Source: Manihot esculenta
Taxonomy: Eukaryota; Streptophyta; Magnoliopsida; Malpighiales; Euphorbiaceae
Length of the DNA: 64,000 bases
Assembly: GCF_001659605.2 (NCBI RefSeq)
Contig: NC_035169.2
Coordinates: forward strand, 13,950,263-14,014,262
Direction of reading: 5' to 3'
This document shows positions 13,001-24,523 of the stretch, in pieces. The notes under the pieces were generated by a model. That model did no database searches. It saw only the letters and a list, made by a program, of their open reading frames with translations, and was not told the DNA's origin. The position numbers were made by a program, and so were the translations under genes. The stretch's first letter is position 1, and each line of letters starts with the position of its first letter.

Positions 13001-14966
13001 GCTCTCTCACATGAGCTAGAAACCCCTGACAACCCCTCCTAAGCAAACGACGAGCCTGAAGGGCTGAAATCATACCTCTGGGTGTACCTCTCCTGTCTCC
13101 TCTGAAGACACACTCTGACCCATCCTGGTCTCTGAGACTCACTAGCTTCTCTCTACAGTCCAAAGTAGCACTATATGTAGATAACCAATCCATCCCTAGA
13201 ATGACATCAAAATCCGTCAAATCTAGAACCACAAGGTCAGCTGGAAGGTATCTACCCTCTATAAACACTGGACTGAAACGACAGACTGACACTGCCACTG
13301 ATGGGTCACATTTAGGTCCACTGACCCAGAGAGGATACTCTAACTCAGAACTAATCAAACCCAATCTCTCTATGGCTCTCGAAGCAATAAAGGAATGAGA
13401 AGCACCGGGGTCCATTAAAGCATACACATCTGAACACCCAATGATGAGATTACCTGACACCACTGTGTTCGACATGTTAGCCTCCTCCTGTGTCACTGTG
13501 AAAATCCGTGCTGGGGCTACCGGATTTCCACCTCGGGAACCTGCTGCTGAAGTAGAGGCTGCCCCTCTCCCTCTACCTCTGTCACTACTCTGAGGCATGA
13601 CTAGAGCTGCTGGCCGTACAACTGGCTGTACCACACTGCCTGAACTCATCTGCTGGGATGGTGCAAATGTCACCTGAGGACAATTCCGAGCAATATGCCC
13701 TTCCTGTCCACAGCGAAAACAAGCTGTAGATCCCAACTGACAAACTTCTCCATGTGGTTTTCCGCATCGTCTGCAGACTGGAGCTGTGCCAGAGCTTGAG
13801 CCACTACCTATTCCCAGACCTGACTTCACTTTATTCCAGAACTTATTCTTTGTTCCTTTTGCTCTATCCCATCTCTTGCTGCCTGAAGTGCCTCCACTGG
13901 GGGCCTTAGAACCCGAAGCCTGTGCCTTTGACTGTTTCTGAATATTGGCACTAGCTTCCATTTTCCTGGCTGCGTCCACTATGGTGTGGAAACTCTCCTT
14001 TTCTGCTGGAAGAATCAAGGAAGCATACCTGGGATGCAATCTGATAGTATATCTCCTTGCCTTCTTCTGATCAGTATTATAGGCTTGACCCACATACTGA
14101 AGCAAATCCAGGAACTTATCTGTGAACTCATCCACACTCATCTCATCTGTCTGTCTCAACTGTTCGAACTCTATTACTTTCATCTCCCTGGAACTGTAAG
14201 GAAAAGCCCACCCTGCAAACTCATTGGCGAACTCTCCCCATGACATGCTGTCCATTCTGGGTTCCACATAATTCTTAAACCATTCTCTGGCTTTCTTACA
14301 TTTTAATGTGAAACCTGCCATCTCAATGGCTCTCCTATCATCTGCTCCCAATTCACTGGTTATCATCCTAACTGCTCTGAGGTAATCAAATGGATCATCT
14401 CCCGTGTTGTATTTAGGACCATCCAATTTCAAGTACTCCGTCATTTGTACTTTACCAGATGAGCTAGGTTGATGTCTGTCAACAACAGGGGCTACTGGTT
14501 CTGGTGGTGGTACTGGGTCATTTGGCTCTGGGTGTGCTGCACTTGGATGGGTAAGGGAAGATGGATATGGTGGATAGTAAGGAGGATAAGGCATATAAGG
14601 CATGTAAGGAGGATATGGCACAAAACTAGAGTACTCCGACATACCTCCCATCGGATACTCTGGGTAGCCAAAACCTAAGGTCTGAGCACCTCTCTGCGAC
14701 TCTCCCATCCCTTCCTCAAAACTGCCTATACCCATGCTGTCATCTCTAGACTGTTCAATCTCCATAGCCTCCCTCCTTTCCTCTGATCTTCCTCCCCTCA
14801 CTGTTCCTCTTCTGCTCTCGTCGACAGACCTTCTAGGGTCTATTGACATACCTTCCCTGCTAGATCTCTGCGACCTTGCCCTTGGCAATGCAGGAGGACG
14901 AGCAGCTAGTCTTTCATTCTCTGGGGGGACTCCAATCAATCGAGCTGATCGACGAGTTCCTCTCAT
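10069..14966 (-). pseudogene. Element A gag-pol remnant
   Basis: Order on the minus strand is gag (ATG at 14966, [10 protein letters not shown]), tyrosine/proline-rich segment, capsid-like gag domain, CCHC knuckle ([15 protein letters not shown]), protease ([10 protein letters not shown]), RT (FIDDILVYS), RNase H ([14 protein letters not shown]), integrase and a chromodomain-like end at 10069. It is broken by stops at 12807 (CAG to TAG), 12201 (TGG to TAG), 11365 (CGA to TGA), 11155 (GGA to TGA) and 10876 (CAG to TAG). A 1 bp deletion lies near 11811, in the RNase H coding part. The gag-PR portion upstream of 12807 is still open (720 codons). Any product would lack RT and IN, so the copy cannot move on its own. 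Confidence 0.92.
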
Positions 14967-15171
14967 CGTTACTCTCTGAAAACACAGCATATAACAGAGC
15001 ACTTTAGCACATAAACAGCACATAACAATAAGGCACATGCATAACTCATGGCATATCACAGATATGACTCAAAACCCTATCCTAGTGGACATGATTTCCT
15101 ATTGTGCTTGACCACTTCTAACCTCTATGAGCCCGACACTGTCTCTATAGGTCCGATCATGTGAACCTAGG

Positions 15172-15183
15172 GCTCTGATACTA
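15172..15183 (-). other. Primer binding site of element A (initiator-Met tRNA type)
   Basis: On the minus strand it reads TAGTATCAGAGC, one mismatch from TGGTATCAGAGC, the complement of the 3' end of plant initiator-Met tRNA. It lies 3 bp inside the 5' LTR. Confidence 0.85.
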
Positions 15184-15186
15184 ATC

Positions 15187-17459
15187 TGTAACGACCCCAA
15201 AATGGACCGTCACCGGCGCTAGGACTCAGGTCGGCTTAAGGCCGCCAGAACCCGTAGCAAGCTTGCTATACTCTCTGTGTACCTGTAACTCTCATACATG
15301 ATCATACATTTTCTGTGAAAATAAAAACTCATTTCTGAACCAAGGCTTAACCTGTGCATGCACTATCTCTGTACGCTGTACTCTGTACTCTGTACTCTGT
15401 ACCCCTGGCTAGAGCTTGCTCTAGATGGGTTAACTCATACCTGTTAAGCCTGATTTTTCACATACTCTGTAAAACATATACATATTCAGATCATGTACAT
15501 AACAACAGATTTACATCTCACACTACTAAGTCAAGCACATCTGTAACTGGAAACATAACTATTACATCTGTTTAACATTACATGTCCACTCTACACTATT
15601 ACACATTTCTTTACTCTTTCTGTATCCTGCTGGACTGTCCCTGTACACTGTACACTGAACCTGCAAAATTGGGGTTAAGGGAGTGGGATGAGCTCTATAG
15701 CTCAGTGAGTAGAACAGTAAAACATCTCAGTAAAACATGATCTCATGGAATACGTCATAACACAGACAAGCCACATCAAGAGTAAACCTGTCACCACATA
15801 GTCCCAGTAGCTCTGTGCCAGGGCGTAGAATCGAGCACCTGGTCTTCCTGTCATATATGTATATGTGTATCTGTACTTACCATTGCCAGGGCGTAGTCAA
15901 AGGCTCCTGGACTTGCTATACCTGCCAGGGCGTAGTCAAAGGCTCCTGGACTTCCTGTCTGTGACTATGGGATCATTCAGCATTTACCCACATCAACAAC
16001 TAACAATGCAATGCAACATATTCATGGATACTAATGCAAGCAACCTAAGGCATAGTCATGATGCATGAGATATGCTAAAACATTCCATTTTGCAAGTAAA
16101 AGAATTAAGTTTAGTTCCACTCACCTCCGGCTATCTGAACTGACTGACTCTGCAGGCTCTGATCACTCTGGAGCAGTACTCACTGCTGCTCTCTCTGGTT
16201 CCTCTGATCTGTACCTATACAGAGGGACTTAAATGAGGGACCAAACAAGCTGAAGAATAACTCTATTAAACTCCCCAAGAATCCCCTTAAACTCACTCTA
16301 ACATCCATGCAAAGCATGCAAAAGAAAGCTGGACAGAACACTTTCGGCGGCAGGTTCGGTGGCCGAAAGTCCTCTCCAGAGACGAAACTCAAGCACCTTC
16401 GGTGGCCGAATCTCAAGCTTCGGCGGCCGAACTCTTTCGGGGGCAAGTTTCGGGGGCCAAAAGGCACTCCAGAGACCAAAGTCTCTAACCTTTGGCGGCA
16501 CCTTCGGCGGCCGAATCCCCCAAATAGAGCCGAACATTCAAAACTCGCGGGGGCAAGCTGTGGTAGCCTAAGCCACCATGCAAGAGGTTCGGCGGCCGAA
16601 TGAACCTTCGGCTGCCGAATCTGAGTTCATCCAGAACTCAACCCCGACGGCAAACAAGCTCCTCCATCCCTTCAATCTTTCAAAACATGCACACTTCAAC
16701 TCCTCAACACACATATACTCATGTATATGTACAAAGGGGTCCAAAACTACCTAAAAACCCCAACAAAACACATCAAACATAACACATAATGCTTACAAGC
16801 TCAACCATCAAAAAAACAAAAACACCCTTTGTCACCTAAGCATGCATCTCTACCCAAACTGTCATAATACTTCTGTACCACAGTCAAACATGTTCAAGAT
16901 CTTCACTTACCTCCTGTATACAAGAAGATGAACGATCTGAACAAAGAAAAGGGATCAACTTCTCTTCAAACTCATAAACACTCTCAACCTAAGCTTTTTG
17001 CTTCAACCCTTCACCACCTTGTGAAAACCAACAAAACAACCCACTTTTGCAGGAGCTGTACAACATAGGAGACGTGGCCAAGCTTCTGGACAGGGTTTGG
17101 AGCCAACACCTGTCCAAAATGCTGACTAAGGAAGGCTCAATAGGTGGCTAGCCAACTCAGCTTCGGCTGCCGAATCACATGCAAAACCATGCAACATTCA
17201 GGGGCCGAACCTGACCTGCGGAAGCCGAACACTGGGCACTTTCGGCAGCCGAACTTACCTTCGGCGGCCGAACATGGCAAAAGTCTCCATAGCCTTTTCT
17301 TTTCCAACCTCAAACCGACTCAAAACAATTCAACTCAAAACCTTAAAATACATCATAACACTGGAGTAAAACATAAATCCTACCCTTCTAGAGACTTCCG
17401 ACATCCCGAACTCCACTAAAAAGTAGAATTTCGATGCCGGTCTCCAGTCGGGTATTACA
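15187..17459 (-). repeat. 5' LTR of element A
   Basis: 2273 bp, the promoter-side LTR. It differs from 7725-9994 by scattered substitutions, by one fewer stem-loop unit (array 15818-15949) and by an extra palindrome segment near 16370-16410. Donor-like ACTTAC (sense GTAAGT) is at 16905-16910 and the GGCCACGTCTC motif at 17069-17079. It ends at the TSD GCAGC. Confidence 0.93.
15818..15949 (-). promoter_or_regulatory. Stem-loop array, element A 5' LTR (three units)
   Basis: One variant unit (15818-15842) and two main-type units with arms CCAGG..GC and GCCCTGG. The array is one unit shorter than in the partner LTR, so unit number changed after insertion. Confidence 0.6.
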
Positions 17460-18257
17460 GCAGCTGCAACTTTCTTTTTTTTCCGTTGCCTTATTTTCGT
17501 TTTTGTGTTGTTTATCATTAAAAAGAGGAATTTTATAAATATTATGATATAAGAGAAATGAAAAAAAAGGAGAGGTATGAGTAGGTGAAATAGGCTAGAA
17601 CATGTTATTGACTAATCTTCTTGTTCACTTTTTACTATGATGATTGATTGATATTGAAACATAGTCTTAACCTTCGAGAGAAATAAATTTGAATTATCAT
17701 AGTAAAAGATTCAAGAGTTTTAAAGAAAGTTTAATTATCTAAACATTGTGTAAGAGGAGATTGAAGATACAAGGAGAATACGCACATAAAATAAGTGATA
17801 GTTATGAGATGGTAGGTGTGATTAAGGGGTTAATTTATCTCATTAATGACATATTAGTTACTCTAGCTAGGAAAAAAATAAGGAAGATTGTAGAGTCTAT
17901 CAAACTTTTAAGAACATGACATAAATAGTGTAGGAATTCCTAATGTACTTTTTGATAAATATTTCGATTCATCACTTGGAAGTGGATGAGTTGCCTTTAA
18001 GATTATATTGAAGGTCTATGTTTAAAAACCGAATTAATCACTGCAATAGTTTATTCTTTTTCCTTTTTTAGAAGCATTATTATATTTGATAAGATGAGAT
18101 AAATTATTTTGGCGGAATTGATATTATTTGAGATAATATTGTTGTTTATTGGAAGTTTAGTTTTTATCTATATTGGTGATATAGTTTGATTTTAAACACT
18201 TTAATCGGTACAAGTAATTATTATTGATAGGTTATATTTATATCTGTTTATATATAA

Positions 18258-18318
<61 letters not shown>

Positions 18319-19404
18319 TTGAATATTGGTATTTAGTTTCTTAATAAGATTGTGCAAAGTATAGCTATGAAAATATGAAAATATAATTATTTATATTTCC
18401 TTAGTTATTTACTGGATTCTAGATATAACCCTTATTCCTCCAATAGATTGTTGAATAAATGAATAAGATTATTTTTGTATAGCATAGTGTGATATTGTGG
18501 TTGATTATTAGCAAGAATAAATTATGTTAGTATAAACTTTATGTTATTATCTATTGTTAAGAGCTACGTGGACCTGATCCTCTATTGGAGGTACGTAGGC
18601 AGCCTTCGGGTGCGGTCGAAATATAACATATGTTAAGTCTTTAATTAGCAAATAGTAGCGATGTAAATTCAAGTCATATTAACAGATTTTCATGTTGAAT
18701 AAATTACTTATTGGAAATTTAATAAGTTTAATATGACTAAAATAATTAACATACAAATAATTATATTTATAAGATTATAGATAAAAATAAAGTCACAAAA
18801 GAAATCACTGAATTAGCAAAGATATAGGAGAACAATTTTCATAAAGAGACCATGAGTGAATTAGACCCTTAATATTGCCAAAACTTGACTATAATTTAGG
18901 ATAGAAGCATACATAAGTACCTAAACTGAATAACTTGGAAAGCTTGTTAAAGGAACAAAAATTAGCATGCGAATTGGTGCAATTTGTGATATAAAACGGC
19001 AATTGAAAGGCAGTGTTGCAGTCTAGATATAGAACGTAAGTTGGCATTTGAAAGGCAGTGTCGTAGTTCAGTTATGAGGCATAGACGAAGTGTCGCCCCT
19101 ATCCCAAATCCTCATTCACTAGTAGACTAAATGAAATTATTGCTTGAAAAAATAAAGAATAATGGCATAAAAATCCAAAATTTTATTTCTTGGCACAATA
19201 AATTAGGATTTAAAAATATTTGGCTATTCTTTTCAATTTTGAATTGAAAGTGGGGGAGCATCTGTCGGTAGCAGGCCATATTGTTTTTTTATATTACTTG
19301 ATGCTACACTCTACGCTACACCTTGGATAACCAAGGCGAGATATTAATCGTTGGTTAGTTAAGATAAAATTCTTAAATGGTGTAGAAAAACCTAAAATGC
19401 TCTC
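17460..19404. repeat. AT-rich spacer, further copy of the direct-repeat unit
   Basis: Starts with the element A target duplication, then repeats the truncated 4CL/spacer junction, a TA tract at 18263-18315, the TACGTAGGCAG-type motif at 18563-18617 and the GAAAGTGGGGGAG tract near 19248. No gene is seen. Confidence 0.6.
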
Positions 19405-19823
19405 ATCGACGCCGTCGCTCGCTGCCGAATTTATTTTTCCCACTTCGTCCTTCGCACAAAAAGTTGGCCTTCTCGCTTCACCACCATTTTGGCCTCAGAA
19501 AAGGAGATATTGCCTTCGTGCTTTCTCCTAGCTCTATTCACCTTTCGGTCCTTTATTTCTATATCTTCTCTCTCGGTGTCGTTACCTCTCATAAAAAATC
19601 AATTATCTTTAAACTTGAGATTCTCGACCAAATTCAGCTGTCGAAACCTGTACTTGTGTTCGTCACGTCGAATGCTGCTCATACAATTCCTAATCTCAAA
19701 ACAATCGTACTCGACTCTTCCGAGTTTGAATTGCTGATGATGAGTCTAGCTCACTGTGGAGAAATGGAGGGAGTGAAGGTTTACCAATTGGACCCTGGGA
19801 CAATTCTCTATCCTCACGGACTA
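19405..19823 (+). pseudogene. 4-coumarate-CoA ligase-like fragment, copy 4, 5' part (interrupted by element B)
   Basis: The N-terminal 4CL-like block is readable from about 19464 (LAFSLHHHFGLRKGDIAFVL) through LDSSEFELLMMS and KVYQLDPGTILYPHG. Element B inserted right after GGACTA. The continuation (GACTACTAGTCGAG) resumes at 43662, 23.8 kb away, so this pseudogene was already part of the array when B arrived. Confidence 0.75.
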
Positions 19824-20447
19824 TGTAACGACCCCAAAATGGACCGTCACCAGCGCTAGGATTCAGGTCGGCTTAAGGCCGCCAGAACCCGTAGCAAGCC
19901 TGCTATACTCTCTGTGTACCTGTAAAACTCATACATGATCATACAGTTTCTGTGAAAATAAAACCTCTTTTCTGAACCAAGGCTTAACCTGTGCATGCAC
20001 TATCTCTGATCTCTGTACTCTGTACTCTGTACTCTGTACCCTGTACCCCTGACTAGAGCTTGCTCTATATGGGTTAACTCATACCTGTTAAGCTTGGTTT
20101 TTCACATACAGTAAAGCATATATACATCTACAGATCATGTACATAACAAACATCACTAAGTCAAGCACATTTCTAACTTTATACACCACTATTACATCTC
20201 TTTAATATTACATGTCCACTATAAGCTATTACAAATCTCTTTACTCTTTATGTACTCTGCTGGACTGTCCCTGTACACTGTACACTGAACCTGCAAAACT
20301 GGGGTTAAGGGAGTGGGATGAGCTCTATAGCCCAGTGAGTAGAATAGTAAAACATCTCAGTGAAATATGATCTCATGGAATGCACCATATCACAGACAAT
20401 CCACATCAAGGGTAAACCTGTCACCACATAGTCCCGTCAACTCTGTG

Positions 20448-20669
20448 CCAGGGCGTAGAATCGAGCACCTGGTCTTTCTGTCATATATGTATATGTGTAT
20501 ATAACACCTCTGTACTTACCATTGCCAGGGCGCAGTCAAAGGCTCCTGGACTTTGCTATACCTGCCAGGGCATAGTCAAAGGCTCCTGGACTTCTCTATA
20601 CCTGCCAGGGCGTAGTCAAAGGGTCCTGGACTTCTCTATACCTGCCAGGGCGTAGTCAAAGGCTCCTGG
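20448..20669 (-). promoter_or_regulatory. Stem-loop array, element B 3' LTR (five units)
   Basis: One variant unit plus four main-type units spaced about 40 bp apart. Several carry single-base changes in stem or loop, for example CGCAGTC in the first main unit and GGGTCC in the third. Confidence 0.6.
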
Positions 20670-21855
20670 ACTTCTCTTAGAGACTATTGGATCATTCAGC
20701 ATTCACCCACATCAACAAATAACTATGCAATGCAGCATATTCGTGGATTCTAATGCAAACAACCTACTGTATACTCATGATGCATATACTATGCTAAACG
20801 CATTGTAGTTCTTAATTAAAAGCATTAAGTTTAGTTCCACTCACCTCTGGCTATCTGAATTGACTCTGCAGGCTCTGAAAACTCTGGAGCAGAACTCACT
20901 GCTGCTCTCTCTGGTTCCTCTGGTCTGTGTAAGCACAGATAAACTCAAATGAGGGACCAAACTAGCTTATGAACAACTCTATGAAACTCCCCAAGAATCC
21001 CCTTAAACTCACTCTAACATCCATGCAAAGCATGCAAAGGAAAGCTGGACAGAACACTTTCGGCGGCAGGTTCGGCGGCCGAAAGTCCTCTCCAGAGACG
21101 AAACTCATGCACCTTCGGAGGCCGAATCTCTACTTTCGGCAGCCGAACCCTTTCGGGGGCAAGTTTCGGAGGCTGAAAGGCACTCCAGAGACGAAAGTCT
21201 CTAACCTTCGGCGGCACCTTCGGCGGCCGAACTTCCCTCCAGAGCCGAAAGTCCAAAAGCTCGGGGGCAAGCTTGGGCAGCCAAAGCCACCTCCTCATGG
21301 GTTCGGTGGCTGAATGTACCTTCGGCGGCCGAACTTGAGTTCATCCGCAAGGTAGAAACTTGCTCTGCCTCTCGCCAAAAGCACCAAAACCCTCTCAATC
21401 TCAACCACCTCAATTCCTCAACTTGCACATACCCAAGTACATTCTCAAAGTGGTCAGAAACTACCTTAAAACCCCAAACACACAACAAAAACAACACAGA
21501 CACAAGCTTTACTCACAAAATCATCAAAACCTCACAAATAACCCTATTCATGCAACTCTCCCCCAAAACCACATAAAACCTTTAGAAAACATAAAAACAA
21601 GCTCAGGATCTTCACTTACCTCTTGAAACCAAGAAGATGAACGATCCTAACGTGGAGTTTCGGAGCAACTCTCCTTCAAACTCTCCAAACTTCACAACTT
21701 TGAGTTTTTAGCTTAAAACCTTCAAATACCATAAAAACTACTCAAATCTTTGCAAGATTTAATGAAAACATGAAAGAATACTCACAAAGGACAGGGTCTC
21801 ACCTCAGAATGTGAAAGAAAACGGTGATGTTTATCCTTTCAACCGACTGAGGGCC

Positions 21856-21862
21856 ATTTATA
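21856..21862 (-). promoter_or_regulatory. TATA-like box in element B 3' LTR
   Basis: Minus-strand TATAAAT within CCACCTATAAATGGCCC, about 270 bp from the sense start of the LTR. The other LTR has the same motif at 43390-43396. This is the likely U3 promoter by position and sequence. Confidence 0.55.
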
Positions 21863-22204
21863 GGTGGCTGGCCAGACCACCTTCGGCGGCCTATCGTGAA
21901 ACCAAAAGCCATGCATGTTCGGCGGCCGAACCTCAACTTCGGCGGCCGAACCTGGCTTTTCTGCCTTGGTTCATTTCACTCAAAAACTCATTTCCTTATG
22001 CTTTAAAACTATGAAACATACCAAAACATGTTAGAAAAACATCAGTCTAACCCTTCTAGAGACTTCTGACATCCGAAACTCCATCGAAAAGTAGAATTCC
22101 GATGCCGGACTCTAGCCGGGTATTACATTCTCCCCCCCTAAGAACATTCGTCCTCGAATGTGCCTAAAACAAACAATGAACACATAAAAAGGAGGAAACT
22201 AACC

Positions 22205-22317
22205 TCAAAACAAATATGGATACTGCTGGAGCATCGACTCTCGCGTCTCCCAGGTGCATTCTTCGAGATTATGGTGGTTCCACAGAACTTTCACCATTGG
22301 GATTTCTTTGTTCCTTA
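22205..22317 (-). pseudogene. Element B pol, C-terminal chromodomain-like piece
   Basis: The minus strand reads [20 protein letters not shown] and ends with a stop at 22205-22207. It is cut off from the rest of pol by solo LTR C, which entered in the codons after QIRQLR. It matches the last 35 or so residues of the element F polyprotein. Confidence 0.88.
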
Positions 22318-24518
22318 TGTAATACCCGGCATGTTCAGACATCGAAATTCCTACCGTCCGATGGAATCTAGGATGTCAAAGCATCCCTGAAGGGTAGAGT
22401 GAAGGTTTTCTAAAATGTTTTTACATGTTTTAAGCTTTTGTTTTAGAAAAGAAATGAGTTTTGAAGAGAAAAGGCTAAGGAAGTCTTTGCCACTTTCGGC
22501 CCCCGAAAGTTGAAGTTCGGCCGCCGAAAGTACCCCATGTTCGGCCCCCTAAACTCTAATGTTCGGCCTCCGAAGGTGGTGAGGTGTTGCATGTAGCTTT
22601 AGCCACCAAATGTGAAGCGGTGGTTCTTTGTTAAAGGTGCTTTTGGCCGAGAAAGGAGGTGCTTAAGCTTTCCTTTGGGTCAGAGACATGTTCATGCTTC
22701 CCCTTAGTGACTTACCTAGTTTCTCATCAAATCTTTCAAAGAAAAACAAGTTTAAAGTGAGTTTAAGATAGTTTTGAGAAGTTGTGGAGTTTAAGAACTT
22801 GTGAAGCTTGAATCTCCATCTCTTCAAGTTTGGAGTCACACCAGCCTTTGTTCCTCAAGAGGTAAGTGTGAATCCTTAGTTTTTATCATGTTTTACATAA
22901 GCTTGATGAAGGAGAAGGGGAGTTATGCATGTGTATGCATAAGTTGTGCATAGTAGGGTGCATAAATCGTTTATGCTATATGTATGCTTGATGTGTGTTG
23001 TTGGTTGGAGTTTTAATGTGGTTTAAGACTCCTATATGCATGATTAAGTGTTAGAGCATGTTTGGAGAGGTGGGATGCATGTTTGGAGGGTTAGTGTTTG
23101 GATGGCATGGTTGTGCACGAAGCTGAGTTCTGGATGAACTCAGGTTCGGCCGCCGAATGTGGGAGTTCGGCCGCCGAACCTCTTCTGAAGGCAGTTTTGG
23201 CTGCCTAAGGTTGCCCCCGAACATTTGGACTTTCGGATCTGTCATGCACATTCGGCCGCCGAAGGTGCCCCCGAAAGTGCCCTGTCCAGCTTTCCTTTGC
23301 ATGTTTTCCATGGTTGTTCTAAGGTGTTTTAAGGGGTTTTTGGGGAGATGTTTAGAGCTATGTTAGAGTATGTTTGGTCCCTCATTTAAGTCTATCTGTG
23401 TAGGCACAGACCAGAGGAACCAGAGAGTTCAGCAGTGAGTACCGCTTCAGGAGCCTGCAGAGTCAGTCAGAGTCAGTCAGAGGTGAGTGGAACTACACTT
23501 AATTCTTTTAATTACGAAATGTAATGTTTTTAGCATATTTCATTCATCATGAGTATGCATAGGATGATTGCATTAGAAATCACGAATATGTTGCATTGCA
23601 TAGTTAATTGTTGATGTGGGTGAATGCTGAATGATCCAATAGTCCCAGACAGGAAGTCCAGGACCCCATTCTACGGCCTGGCAGGTATAGAGAGTTCAGG
23701 ACCCCATTCTACGGCCTGACAGGTTTGTTTTTGTACAGGAAGTCCAGGACCCCATGCGATGGCCTGGCAGATTTATTATTTATACAGGAAAAATCCAGGA
23801 CCTCATCACTGGCCTGGAAATTTAAAATATGTGTGTATGTATGTATGGATGTATGTATGCATTACAGGAAGACCAGGACCCCAGTCGACGGCCTGGCACG
23901 GATTAGATACTGGGACTATGTGGTGACAGGTTTACCCTAGATGTGAATTGTCTGTGATATGATGCATTCCATAAGATCATGTTTTAATGACAGGTTTTAT
24001 TGTTCTACTCACTGGGCTATAGAGCTCATCCTTCTCCCTTATTCCCAGTTTTGCAGGTTTCAGTATACAGGTTGTACAAGGGCAAGTCAGAGGTGCATAA
24101 AAAAAAAGAGAGCTTGTAATAGTTAGAGTGGATATGTAATATTAAAGAGATGTATTAGTTGTGTAAATAGTTAAAGTGTGCTTGACTTAGTTATTCTATT
24201 TTATAAGTCTTTTGTATACATGATCAAGTTATATAACTGTTTTACAAACAGGTGAAAAAACCAGGCTTAACAGGTATGATTTAACCCATCTAGAGCAAGC
24301 TCTAGTCAGGGGTACAGAGTACAAAGTATAGAGATTGTGCATGCACAGGTTAAGCCATAGTTCAGAGAAAGGAAAGTTTTTATTTTCACAGAAAATATAT
24401 GATCATGTATGAGTTTTTACAGGTACACAGAGAGTATAGCAGGCTTGCTACGGGTTCTGGCGGCCTTATGCCGACCTGAATCCTAGCGCCGGTGACGGTC
24501 CATTCCCGGGTCGTTACA
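22318..24518 (+). mobile_element. Solo LTR C (distinct LTR family) nested in element B
   Basis: 2201 bp, TGTAATACCCGGC to GTCGTTACA, flanked by CCTTA on both sides (22313-22317 and 24519-24523), with no internal region. It therefore arose by recombination between the two LTRs of a full element. Its sequence is clearly different from the A/B/E/F LTRs but keeps the same ends and layout. It has palindromes TTCGGNNNCCGAA (22495-22575 and 23143-23280), donor-like GTAAGT at 22862, donor-like GTGAGT at 23483 and a five-unit stem-loop array. Confidence 0.93.
23658..23896 (+). promoter_or_regulatory. Stem-loop array, solo LTR C (five units)
   Basis: Units are at 23658-23681, 23696-23719, 23744-23767, 23795-23817 and 23873-23896. 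Arms are CCAGG-A-CC and GGCCTGG. In the second unit both outer bases changed together (TCAGG with CCTGA). Relative to other families the inner GC/GC pairs are CC/GG here. Loops are 8-9 nt and vary (CCATTCTAC, CCATGCGAT, TCATCACT, CCAGTCGAC). Confidence 0.65.
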
Positions 24519-24523
24519 CCTTA

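Larger units (their letters stand above)
7725..17459 (-). mobile_element. Element A: complete but decayed Ty3/gypsy (Tekay-type) LTR retrotransposon
   Basis: A 9735 bp element with two LTRs of 2270 and 2273 bp, bounded by TGTAAC...TATTACA on the plus strand and flanked by the perfect 5 bp target duplication GCAGC (7720-7724 and 17460-17464). Removing it plus one duplication restores the 4CL-like sequence seen at 6853. Coding strand is minus. The internal region carries all domains but with five premature stops and one frameshift. The LTRs have clearly diverged (substitutions plus an extra stem-loop unit in the left copy), so it is older than E and F. Confidence 0.95.
19824..22127 (-). repeat. 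3' LTR of element B
   Basis: Sense direction starts TGTAATACCCGGC at the 22127 side and ends GTCGTTACA at the 19824 side. Contains palindrome clusters (about 21058-21335 and 21880-21950), a TATA-like TATAAAT (21856-21862, minus), donor-like GTAAGT (21614-21619, minus) and a stem-loop array (20448-20669). Confidence 0.93.

Noticed and set aside
22318..24518. A complete non-autonomous element (TRIM/LARD) instead of a solo LTR
   Set aside because: There is no primer site, internal region or second LTR. The ends and internal layout match a single LTR of this lineage.
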